Shown: one piece after another, positions 49,069 to 56,594 of the stretch
Layout of the letters: each line of letters opens with the position of its first letter
Numbering within the stretch: position 1 is the stretch's first letter
Assembly (NCBI GenBank): GCA_036510065.1
Contig: DATCEO010000112.1
Location: 1-64,000 of the forward strand
From: DASUBV01 sp036510065
GTDB lineage: Bacteria; Actinomycetota; Actinomycetes; Streptosporangiales; Streptosporangiaceae
DNA: 64,000 nucleotides
Reading direction: 5' to 3'
The notes under the pieces: model-generated
Told to the model about the DNA's origin: nothing
What the model saw: only the letters and a program-made list of their open reading frames with translations
The model's database searches: none
Translations under genes and position numbers: made by a program

Positions 49069-49734
49069 TTACCGCGTTGGCAGCCTGGCGCGGGCCTGGG
49101 CCGCCTTGGCGCCCGTTTTGGCACCGACCTTGCTGGCCTTAGCGCCTGCCTTGGCGCTGACCTTGCCCGCCTTGGCGCTCACCCGGCCGGCCTTGGCGCT
49201 CACCCGGCCGGCCTGAGCGCCCGCCTTGCCCGCCTTGGCCCCTGCCTTGCCCGACACCTTCGCGGTCTTGGTGGCCAGGGCCACGTCGTGCCGGGCGGAC
49301 TTCGCCGCGTGGCGGCCGCGCCAGGCCAGCGAGGGCTGGCCGGCGGTGTCGGCCGCGGCGATCAGCAGGCCGCCGAGCAGCGCGACGTTCGTGAGGAAAT
49401 GCATGCGCTGCGCATTGCGCTCCTGCTCGTCCTCCGCCTCCCAGAAACGGTGCTCGGCCAGGGTGGTAGGCACGAGGGTGGCCGCGATGGCCAGGGCGGC
49501 CACCCTCGGCACGCGGCCCATGGCCAGCAGTGATCCGGCGGCCAGCTGCACGGCCCCGTTGAGCCGGACGGCCTGCTCAGTCTGGTCCGGGACGGCGGAC
49601 AGCCGCTGGGCGAGCGGGCGGACTACCGGCTCAGCGGCCTGCGCGACCGACTCGGGATGACGCAGGGTGTTATATCCATGAATGGTGAAGATTGACGCCA
49701 GCATCGGGCGCGCGACAGCTCTAAGTACAGGCAT
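49069..49734 (-). CDS. DoxX-family membrane protein with Lys/Ala-rich repeat tail
   Basis: 221 residues. Residues 1-140 have four hydrophobic segments and the DoxX-like core MLASIFTIHGYNTLRHPE, RLNGAVQLAAGSLLAMGRVPR and HFLTNVALLGGLLIA. Residues 155-221 repeat AKAG-type heptads (KVSGKAGAKAGKAG, AGRVSAKAGRVSAKAG), very basic, resembling histone H1 or Hup tails. Two perfect 21-bp tandem copies (49170-49190, 49191-49211) underlie part of it. The tail could bind nucleic acid or polyanions; that is inference. Confidence 0.87.
   Translation of the reverse strand: MPVLRAVARPMLASIFTIHGYNTLRHPESVAQAAEPVVRPLAQRLSAVPDQTEQAVRLNGAVQLAAGSLLAMGRVPRVAALAIAATLVPTTLAEHRFWEAEDEQERNAQRMHFLTNVALLGGLLIAAADTAGQPSLAWRGRHAAKSARHDVALATKTAKVSGKAGAKAGKAGAQAGRVSAKAGRVSAKAGKVSAKAGAKASKVGAKTGAKAAQARARLPTR
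49170..49211. repeat. 21-bp perfect tandem duplication in the DoxX tail coding region
   Basis: Two identical 21-base copies (49170-49190, 49191-49211), seven codons each, in frame, encoding the repeated AGRVSAK heptad. Growth of the tail by slippage is a simple reading. Confidence 0.9.
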
Positions 49735-49824
49735 GCACGCCCACCTGCCCCGCCAGCCGCGCTTGTAACCCCGGCTGCCGAGCGGACGCGCGGGTGACGG
49801 CCGGGAGTGGGCTAGCGTGTCCTC

Positions 49825-50322
49825 GTGACCAGCGACAGTGCCGCGTTGGCGGGGGCACCGCCAGATCCTTCGGCAATCCCGGTCTCCGCCGGGGCGCTCA
49901 TCTTCGACCCGGCGGCCCGGCTGCTCATCCTCAAGCCGACCTACAAGTCAGGCTGGACGATCCCGGGCGGCGTGATGGAGGCGGACGGCGAGAGTCCCTG
50001 GGAGGCGTGCCAGCGCGAGGTCAGCGAGGAATGCGGGCTCCACGTGCGGCACGGCCGGCTGGCGGCCGTCGACTTCCGCCATCCCCGCCCGGCCCGGCCC
50101 GACGGGATCCGGTTCGTGTTCGACTGCGGCGTCCTCAGCAACAAGAAGCTGGCCGGGATCGTGATCCAGGCAGCAGAGATCTCGCATTACCGGCTGCTCC
50201 CGCTGGACCGGGCCCTGCCGTTGCTCAGGGGCCCGATCCGGCGCCGGGTGAAGGCAGCAGTCGCCGGCCAGGGAACGGTCTACCTGGAGGACGGCCGCCC
50301 GGTCCCCGCCGTGGCGGGCTAG
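49825..50322 (+). CDS. NUDIX hydrolase
   Basis: 165 residues from GTG. The NUDIX box reads GVMEADGESPWEACQREVSEECGL, i.e. G-5x-E-7x-REV-x-EE-x-G. SAGALIFDPAARLLILKPTYKSGWTIPGG is the preceding strand-loop. The substrate is unknown; it is not the ADP-ribose type by its upstream motif. The next gene is the convergent 59-aa membrane protein. Confidence 0.92.
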   Translation: MTSDSAALAGAPPDPSAIPVSAGALIFDPAARLLILKPTYKSGWTIPGGVMEADGESPWEACQREVSEECGLHVRHGRLAAVDFRHPRPARPDGIRFVFDCGVLSNKKLAGIVIQAAEISHYRLLPLDRALPLLRGPIRRRVKAAVAGQGTVYLEDGRPVPAVAG

Positions 50323-50339
50323 CCGCCGACGCTGACCAG

Positions 50340-50519
50340 CTACCAGAGATCGCCGCCGGTCAGCACGTACAGGAACGGCACCAGCGGGATGAGGGCGAAA
50401 ATGGCCCAGGCCACCTTCGCGCCGCTGCTGATATTGCGGCGGGTGGCCAGGTCAATCCAGACTAGGACGACGGCCAGCGGGTGCAGGAAGCAGACCAGGA
50501 GCTCGAGAAGCTTCTTCAT
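50340..50519 (-). CDS. 59-aa small membrane protein, PLDc_N-like
   Basis: ATG 50519 to TAG 50342 encodes 59 residues. Helix 1 is LLELLVCFLHPLAVVLVWIDL, then a basic loop TRRNISSGAKVAW, then helix 2 AIFALIPLVPFLYVLTG, ending GGDLW. The layout and the WxxIF..IPLVPFxY block resemble the two-helix PLDc_N-type domain found alone in actinobacteria, though I am not certain. No strong ribosome site is visible. The gene is convergent with the NUDIX gene. Confidence 0.72.
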   Translation of the reverse strand: MKKLLELLVCFLHPLAVVLVWIDLATRRNISSGAKVAWAIFALIPLVPFLYVLTGGDLW

Positions 50520-50612
50520 GATCTGAATCTATCGGCTGGCTGGCCGGACGCACTAATCCGAGCGGCCATCCGCTCACGAGTGATCCGGTCACCAGGACCA
50601 GCCGCCGTCACG

Positions 50613-50654
50613 GCCGGTGTCGTCACGCCGGTGTCGTCACGCCGCTGTCGTCAT
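50613..50654. repeat. 14-bp tandem repeat, three copies
   Basis: gccggtgtcgtcac at 50613-50626 and 50627-50640, then gccgctgtcgtcat at 50641-50654, between the small membrane protein gene and the PHP gene. No unique spacers. Confidence 0.9.
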
Positions 50655-50757
50655 GCAACTGGCACCGCGCCAGGGCGAGGCCAAGAGCTGAGTCTCTTAA
50701 TCACTATGTCGATATTTCTCGGGAGTCGGTCTTTGCCCGCTCCCGCCTGGTGGGGCA

Positions 50758-51768
50758 TCAGGGGCGTGGCCGGGTGAGCAGGTCGCTCGCGCTGAGCGCG
50801 TTGATGATCCGGTCGGCCGTGATGCCCAGCTGCTCCGCCCGGCGGCATCCGCTGCCGAGCCAGTCGAGCTGACCGGGGGCGTGCGCGTCCGTGTCGATCG
50901 CGAACAGGCAGTCGGCCTCGGCCGCCAGGCGCAGCAGCTGATCGGGCGGGTCCTGGCGCTCGGGCCGGCAGTTGATCTCGACCGCGGTGCCGTTCTCGCG
51001 GCAGGCCGCGAAAACGGCACCGGGATCGAAGACCGACTCGGGCCGTCCGCGGCCGCTGATCAGCCGCCCGGTGCAGTGGCCGAGGACATCGACGTGCGGG
51101 TTGCTCACTGCGGCGACCATCCGCTCGGTCATCGGCCCGGACGGCATCCGCAGGTGCGAGTGCACGCTGGCCACCACCATGTCGAGCTGGGCGAGCAGGT
51201 CCTCGCGCTGATCCAGCGATCCGTCGTCGAGGATGTCGACCTCGATGCCGGTCAGTAGCCGGAACGGCGCCAGTTCCTTGTTCAGGCTGGCGACCAGGTC
51301 AAGCTGAGCGGACAGGCGCTCGGCGGACAGCCCGCGGGCCACGGTCAGCCGCGGGGAGTGGTCGGTCAGGGCGAGCCACTCGTGCCCGAGGCCGCTGGCT
51401 GCCTCCGCCATCTCTCGGGGCGGACTGCCGCCGTCCGACCAGTCCGAGTGCGCGTGACAGTCACCGCGCAGCGCCGCGCGCAGCCCGGCCGCCTCCGCTG
51501 GCCGCGCCTCGGCCATCAGCCTGGTCAGATATCCCGGCTGCTGGCCCGCTGCGGCCTGCTCGATGACCTCGGCGGTGACGGGCCCGATGCCGGCCACGGC
51601 GGCCAGCGTTCCCGCAGCGAGCCGATCCGCCAACTCGCCCGCCGGGAGATCCGTCACCACCTGTGCCGCCCGGCGGAACGCGCGCACCCGGTACGTCGGC
51701 GCCCCGGCTCGCTCCAGCTCGAAGGCGATCTGCCGCAGCGCCGCCACCGCCGCCGCCACGCTGTCCAC
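50758..51768 (-). CDS. PHP-domain phosphoesterase with helix-hairpin-helix N-terminus (PolX-like)
   Basis: About 336 residues. Residues 1-90 hold two helix-hairpin-helix-like motifs (TYRVRAFRRAAQVVTDL, AVAGIGPVTAEVIEQA) as at the N-terminus of PolX. The PHP domain follows, with metal motifs DCHAHSDWSDGG, ALTDHSPRL, GIEVDILDDG, ASVHSHLRM, HCTGRL and AIDTDAHAPGQL. The polymerase core of PolX is absent, so this is the stand-alone PHP protein of actinobacteria. GTG 51768 has AGAGGAG upstream; two earlier GTG starts are possible. Confidence 0.9.
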   Translation of the reverse strand: MDSVAAAVAALRQIAFELERAGAPTYRVRAFRRAAQVVTDLPAGELADRLAAGTLAAVAGIGPVTAEVIEQAAAGQQPGYLTRLMAEARPAEAAGLRAALRGDCHAHSDWSDGGSPPREMAEAASGLGHEWLALTDHSPRLTVARGLSAERLSAQLDLVASLNKELAPFRLLTGIEVDILDDGSLDQREDLLAQLDMVVASVHSHLRMPSGPMTERMVAAVSNPHVDVLGHCTGRLISGRGRPESVFDPGAVFAACRENGTAVEINCRPERQDPPDQLLRLAAEADCLFAIDTDAHAPGQLDWLGSGCRRAEQLGITADRIINALSASDLLTRPRP

Positions 51769-52106
51769 GCGCTCCACTCCTCTCCCCGCCACCAGCCTGT
51801 CCAGCGGCTAGTCCCGCTGTCAGGCTGCTCCGGCCGCCGGGCTGGTCTAGCCTTGCCATCCTGCTCCCGCCCGCCGCCGACCCCAGTACTCATCCCGCCG
51901 GCCCCACTCGGCCCGCCCGGCCATGCCGCCCGGCGGGAAGGCGGAATACGCGCAAAACCCCGCCTGCCAGTCCATATCATCGGCAACTACGGAAAGGCTC
52001 CACGCTATTCTGTTTTGTCACGCGTGCCTGTAGCCGGTTTCGAGCGAGGCCTCCTCACTGGCCAGCGAGGCCTCCTCACTGGCCTAGGTTGACAGAAAGG
52101 TCTGGC
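51769..52106. other. intergenic stretch containing a 21-bp tandem duplication
   Basis: 338 bases between the divergent PHP gene and the membrane-protein gene. An open frame on + continues through it, but without ribosome site or protein-like composition. It holds the 21-bp repeat at 52043-52084, 22 bases before the ATG at 52107. Confidence 0.5.
52043..52084. repeat. 21-bp perfect tandem duplication upstream of the GT-C-like gene
   Basis: Identical 21-base copies at 52043-52063 and 52064-52084 beginning agcgaggcctcctcac. The second copy ends 22 bases before the ATG at 52107, so it probably lies in the 5' leader or promoter. Confidence 0.93.
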
Positions 52107-53801
52107 ATGCAATCTGGCGGGCGGCATCAGTCCGGATCTGAGCTGGCGGGCGCGCGGGAAGCGGTGCCGGCTGGTGATCAGCTCCGGCAGAGCGGGGATG
52201 CCGAAGGCGCTTCGCCACCGCGAGCGGTACGGCGCTGGTGGGCCGCGGCGGCGTGGGCCGCCGCCGGGCTGGCGCTGTATGCCTTCTTTCTGCGGATCTC
52301 GTTCGGCGGCCGGATCGACTCGGACGGGGCGAACAGCGCGCTGCAGGCCTGGGACCTCATTCACGGGAATCTGGTGATGCACGGCTGGCTCATCGGCGAC
52401 GCGACGTTCTACGCCTTCGAACTGCCGATCAACGGCGTCATCCAGCTGATCTTCGGGCTGGGCAGCCTGGCCACCCACCTCGCCTCGGCGCTGACCTTCC
52501 TGATCGTCGCGGGCTGTGCCGTGGCGCTGGCCGTGGCCGGCAGCCGCGGTCCGGCCAGGGCTGCCCGCTGCGCGGTCGCTGTCACCGTGCTCGCCGTGCC
52601 GCTGCTTACCATGCTGACCGTGTGGCTGCTAGTGGAGGAACCCGACCATATCGGCAGCTCCGCGTTCATCCTGATTTCCTGCCTGCTGATCGACCGCGCG
52701 CCGAGCCGGAGGTTCACCGCGCCCTTGCTCTGCGTGATCCTGTGCGCCGGCCAGCTCAGCGACCTCACCGTCCGCTACGTCGCGGTCCCCGCGGTCATCA
52801 TGGTCTGCGGCTACCGGCTGCTCGCGACCCGCAAGCTCCGCTCCGGCGACGCCGCGCTGATGCTGGCCGCGGCCGTATCGGTGCCGCTTGAGTCGCTGCT
52901 GCGCTCGCTGATGGCGCACCTGGGCGGGTTCTCGATGGTCCCGCCCAGGGCTCAGCTCGCGCCGCCGCGGCTGTGGCTGCACCACCTGCCGGTGGTCTGG
53001 CTGAACATCCGCCAACTGTTCGGCGCCGACCTCAGGCCTGACACCACGCTTGGCGGCCTGGGGGCCGCGTTCGGCCTAATCTGCCTGGTGGCCGCCATCT
53101 TCGGCCTCGGGCGGGTGGCATGGACCTGGCGTCGCGCGAGCCGGGCCGAGCAGCTGCTTGCCGCAGCGATCGTCTTCAACCTCGGCATATACGCCGTCTC
53201 CGTGATGCCGCTGCCCAGCGGGTACCGCGAGATCGCCGCGGTGCTGCCGTGCGGGGCAGCGCTCGCGGCGCGGGCCCTCGTGCCTGCCCGGATCACCGGG
53301 GAACTGCGCGCCTTCGGGGCGGTCACGGCGGCGGCGCTTGTCGCGCTGCTGCCGCTGTCCGTCGCGGCCACCCGGCCAGCTACCGGCCCGTCCATGGGAC
53401 CGGCGCCCGGCGACGGAGGCTCAGCGCAGACCGCGCCGCTCACCGCATGGCTCGAAGCGCACGGGCTCAGCTACGGCGTCGCCGGGTACTGGGACGCCTC
53501 GATCATCTCCGTGCAGTCAGGCAACAAGGTCCGGATCCGCGCGATTGACCTGCACCAGACGAGCAGCCCTGCCGGGTGGAAAGCCCACGAGCCGTACTGG
53601 GAGACGAACGCCTTGTGGTATGACCCGTCCCGGTACGACGCGAGATTCGTGATCGCCGACGCGCGCGGAGTTTTCTCCAGGTACGCGCTGAAGCGGTCCT
53701 TCGGTAAGCCATCGGCCGTCTACCGGGTGGCGAACTGGTACGTCCTTGTCTACCGGGCGAACCTGCTGGAGAAGATCCTGCCGCCGCTCAAAGCACCGTG
53801 A
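52107..53801 (+). CDS. polytopic membrane protein, GT-C-like, unknown
   Basis: 564 residues, AAAGG six bases before ATG. A cytosolic N-terminus of 40 residues is followed by about ten helices. A short luminal-type segment with SDGANSALQAWDL (Asp in the first loop, as in GT-C mannosyltransferases) comes early, and the C-terminal 140 residues are a soluble domain (WLEAHGLSYGVAGYW, NALWYDP). The pattern is that of integral-membrane glycosyltransferases that use a lipid-linked donor, but no family signature is certain. It opens the glycan block. Confidence 0.75.
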   Translation: MQSGGRHQSGSELAGAREAVPAGDQLRQSGDAEGASPPRAVRRWWAAAAWAAAGLALYAFFLRISFGGRIDSDGANSALQAWDLIHGNLVMHGWLIGDATFYAFELPINGVIQLIFGLGSLATHLASALTFLIVAGCAVALAVAGSRGPARAARCAVAVTVLAVPLLTMLTVWLLVEEPDHIGSSAFILISCLLIDRAPSRRFTAPLLCVILCAGQLSDLTVRYVAVPAVIMVCGYRLLATRKLRSGDAALMLAAAVSVPLESLLRSLMAHLGGFSMVPPRAQLAPPRLWLHHLPVVWLNIRQLFGADLRPDTTLGGLGAAFGLICLVAAIFGLGRVAWTWRRASRAEQLLAAAIVFNLGIYAVSVMPLPSGYREIAAVLPCGAALAARALVPARITGELRAFGAVTAAALVALLPLSVAATRPATGPSMGPAPGDGGSAQTAPLTAWLEAHGLSYGVAGYWDASIISVQSGNKVRIRAIDLHQTSSPAGWKAHEPYWETNALWYDPSRYDARFVIADARGVFSRYALKRSFGKPSAVYRVANWYVLVYRANLLEKILPPLKAP

Positions 53802-53894
53802 CGCATGACGCGGGCAGGGCTGACAGGGCGGGGGGTGGCCGGCCGATTGCTGCCGGGCAAACGGGCTGAAACATCGAGCTGGCATGCTGTCACG

Positions 53895-55031
53895 GTGGAC
53901 ATCCGAAGCGTGGGCATCGAGGAAGAGTTCCTGCTCGTGGAGCCGGACACCGGCGAGGCGCGAGCGGTCGCGGGGGCGGTCATGCGGGCCGCAGCGGCGA
54001 GCGCGGGCGACGCGAACAACGGCGGACCAGGGGAATCCGGTGCGGAAGGCCCGGATTACCTGGAGCTCGAGCTGCAGAAGCAGCAGGTAGAGATCAATAC
54101 CCGGCCGTGCGAGTCGCTCGACGAGCTGCGCCGCGAGGTGGTGCACTGCCGGATCGAGGCGGCGTCGGCGGCGGCCAAGGCCGGCGCCGGCCTGGCCGCG
54201 CTCGGCACCTCGCCGGTCCCGGTCCGGCCGTCTCTCACCGGTACGGGCCGCTACCAGCGGATGGCGCAGGAGTTCGGCATCACGGCGCACGAGCAGCTCA
54301 CCTGCGGCTGCCACGTGCACGTCAGCGTCTCCTCCGACGAGGAGGGCGTGGCCGTCCTGGACCGCATCCAGCCCTGGCTGGCGCCGCTGCTCGCACTGAG
54401 CGCCAACTCGCCTTTCTGGCAGGGGCGCGACAGCGCCTACGCGAGCTTCCGGTACCAGGCCTGGGGCCGGTGGCCCGGCTCGGGGCCGACGGAATGGTTC
54501 GGGTCGGCGCAGGCGTACGCCACGGCGGTGCAGGCGATGATCGACACCGGGACCCTGCTCGACGCGGGCATGGTCTACTTCAACGCCCGGCTGTCGGAGC
54601 ATTACCCGACGATCGAGATCCGCATCGCCGATGTCTGCCTGTTCCCCGACGACAGCGTGCTCATCGCGGCGCTCGTGCGCGCGCTGGTGGAGACCGAGGG
54701 CCAGGCGTGGCGGGCCGGGCAGCTGGCCCGGCCCGCCCGGCTGGAGCTGCTGAGCCTGGCGGCCTGGCGGGCGAGCCGCTCGGGCCTGGAGGGCGACCTG
54801 GTACATCCGCTCACGGGCAGGCCCGCCCCGGCCCGGGAAGTGGTCATGGCGCTGCTGGAGCATGTGCGGCCCGCTCTCGAGGCTGCCGGAGACCTCATGG
54901 TCGCGGCTGACCTGCTGGACGCGGTGCTATCGCGCGGTAACGGGGCCATGATTCAGCGGGAGCTGTTCCGCCGGGACGGCAGCCTGCTCAGCGTCGTCAG
55001 CGGCGCCCTGGAACGGACCACCCCGAGCTGA
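53895..55031 (+). CDS. YbdK-type carboxylate-amine ligase (glutamate-cysteine ligase family 2)
   Basis: 378 residues from GTG 53895. SVGIEEEFLLVEPDTGEA is the family N-terminal motif, followed by ELQKQQVEINTRPC and GCHVHVSVSSDEEG. Then come AYASFRYQAWGRWPGSGPTEWF and HYPTIEIRIADVCLFPDDSVL, all typical of the weak-activity YbdK branch. An in-frame GTG/ATG upstream (53805) has no motif support. The product would join glutamate to a thiol or amine. The gene sits between two glycan-type membrane genes and may not belong to that pathway. Confidence 0.92.
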   Translation: MDIRSVGIEEEFLLVEPDTGEARAVAGAVMRAAAASAGDANNGGPGESGAEGPDYLELELQKQQVEINTRPCESLDELRREVVHCRIEAASAAAKAGAGLAALGTSPVPVRPSLTGTGRYQRMAQEFGITAHEQLTCGCHVHVSVSSDEEGVAVLDRIQPWLAPLLALSANSPFWQGRDSAYASFRYQAWGRWPGSGPTEWFGSAQAYATAVQAMIDTGTLLDAGMVYFNARLSEHYPTIEIRIADVCLFPDDSVLIAALVRALVETEGQAWRAGQLARPARLELLSLAAWRASRSGLEGDLVHPLTGRPAPAREVVMALLEHVRPALEAAGDLMVAADLLDAVLSRGNGAMIQRELFRRDGSLLSVVSGALERTTPS

Positions 55032-55046
55032 CCTGCCCGGGGTCAG
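55028..55046. terminator. hairpin between convergent genes
   Basis: CTGACC (55028-55033), loop of seven bases, GGTCAG (55041-55046). The stem includes the last bases of both convergent genes, so it could end transcription from both sides. There is no T-run, so support is weak. Confidence 0.3.
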
Positions 55047-56494
55047 GCTTCCGGCGTCGCCAGCCGGGCGTCCCGGGTCTGCGCCGAGGCACGGCCGTGC
55101 TCGCCGGCACCCGCGGGCCCGGAATGCCCGGCGGCGCCCGGGCCGGCGGGCGAGCGTGCCGCGCGGATCGCGATGATCACGAGCAGGCCTAGCAGCGCCA
55201 GGCCGGTCAGGACGTACAGGTTCCCGACGATGAGCTGGAGCCCGTGCCAGTGGTACTCCGCGAACCATCGCCGGTCGCCGCGCCTGGCGTAGATGATCGG
55301 GTTGGTATTGGGCGGCGCCCAGATCAGCCCGCGGGAGTAGGCACCGGGGTCATGCAGTTCGCCCCAGAGCCGTTCCGGCCACGCGCCGAAGATGAGCCCG
55401 ACCAGGGCGGCCAGGCCCAGCGCGGCCCAGCCCGCCGGCCGGCGGATGGCCCGTACCCCGTAGACGGCGGCGAGGATGACCGCGGGCACCACCCAGACCC
55501 AGTGATGATCCCAGCTGATCGGTGAGATCAGCAGGGCGGTGAGGGCGCACGTCAGCACGCCCAGCATCCGCTGACCGTGCCGGTCCAGCACCGCCGCGCA
55601 GAGCAGGCCGATCACCGCCGTCAGCACGGCCACCACCAGCCACGCGGCCGTCACCGCGGCCGAGGAGCCGCCGAACCTGGTGATGAGTCCGCGCAGGGAC
55701 TGGTTCCCGGCCCAGGCGATGAAGCCGGTACGGTCACCCTTCACGAACAGGCCGCCCAGCCACCACCGGTCAGAGTCCGCGGGCAGCACCGCAAAGCCGA
55801 TCGCGACGGTGGCAGCGAACGCTCCGGCGGCGACCGCGGCCTGCCGGAACCGGCGGGTGAGCAGGAGATACGGGATGAAGATCAGCGGCCACAGCTTGAT
55901 CCCGGCCGCGACGCCGATGCCCGCGCCCTTCCACCACCGCCGGTCCGGCTGGGTCGTGTCCCAGAGGATCAGCGCGAGCAGCACCAGCTCGATCTGGCCC
56001 AGGAACAGCACGCGCTGGACCGGCTCGATCCAGAACAGACCCGCGGCCGCGAGCGCCGCGGCCCCGATGCGGACGGGCAGCCGCCGGACGTCCAGGCCTT
56101 TCAGGGTGAACCAGATCGCGGCCAGGAACGCCAGGACGTTCACCCCGACGGCCAGCCCGTCCATGGTGGTCGGGCTCGGCAGCGAGACCACAGTGAACAG
56201 CAGGGCCGCGAACGGGGGATAGGTGAAGTTGAGGAAGTTACCCGGCCAGCTGTAGAGCGGCGCCCTGACGTGCGGGAGGTACCAGGGAGCCAGGTGCCGG
56301 ACGCTCTCCCCGCCCTGACGGTAGACCTGCAGGTCAACCGGGTCCGACTGCCAGCCCGGCGCGTGGGTCCTGACAAAGTAGACATACACGGCCGCGGTCA
56401 CGGCGCCCGCGATGATGCCGGCCGCGAGCAGCAGCCAGCCGGCCCGGCCGCGCGGGATGGCCGAACCCGGGCGCGGCGACGGATGCGCGGCCAT
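55043..56494 (-). CDS. GT87-like (DUF2029) membrane glycosyltransferase
   Basis: 483 residues from ATG 56494, with about ten helices. VDLQVYRQGGESV in the first luminal loop (Asp-containing GT-C motif), PPFAALLFTVVSLPS, WDTTQPDRRWWKGAGIGVAAGIKLWPLIFIPYLLL, AWAGNQSLRGL and SPISWDHHWVW are the GT87 hallmarks of alpha-mannosyltransferases that use polyprenyl-phosphate-mannose. The tail is Pro/Ala-rich. It is convergent with the ligase gene and upstream of the GT39-like gene. Confidence 0.9.
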   Translation of the reverse strand: MAAHPSPRPGSAIPRGRAGWLLLAAGIIAGAVTAAVYVYFVRTHAPGWQSDPVDLQVYRQGGESVRHLAPWYLPHVRAPLYSWPGNFLNFTYPPFAALLFTVVSLPSPTTMDGLAVGVNVLAFLAAIWFTLKGLDVRRLPVRIGAAALAAAGLFWIEPVQRVLFLGQIELVLLALILWDTTQPDRRWWKGAGIGVAAGIKLWPLIFIPYLLLTRRFRQAAVAAGAFAATVAIGFAVLPADSDRWWLGGLFVKGDRTGFIAWAGNQSLRGLITRFGGSSAAVTAAWLVVAVLTAVIGLLCAAVLDRHGQRMLGVLTCALTALLISPISWDHHWVWVVPAVILAAVYGVRAIRRPAGWAALGLAALVGLIFGAWPERLWGELHDPGAYSRGLIWAPPNTNPIIYARRGDRRWFAEYHWHGLQLIVGNLYVLTGLALLGLLVIIAIRAARSPAGPGAAGHSGPAGAGEHGRASAQTRDARLATPEA

Positions 56495-56594
56495 CACGTC
56501 GTCACGCCGTGGCTCATGCTGAGTCCCTCCCCATGTCAACGATGCACGATAACCGACATAGCCCGCGAGCGCGATGATCACCATGCAGATGGCG

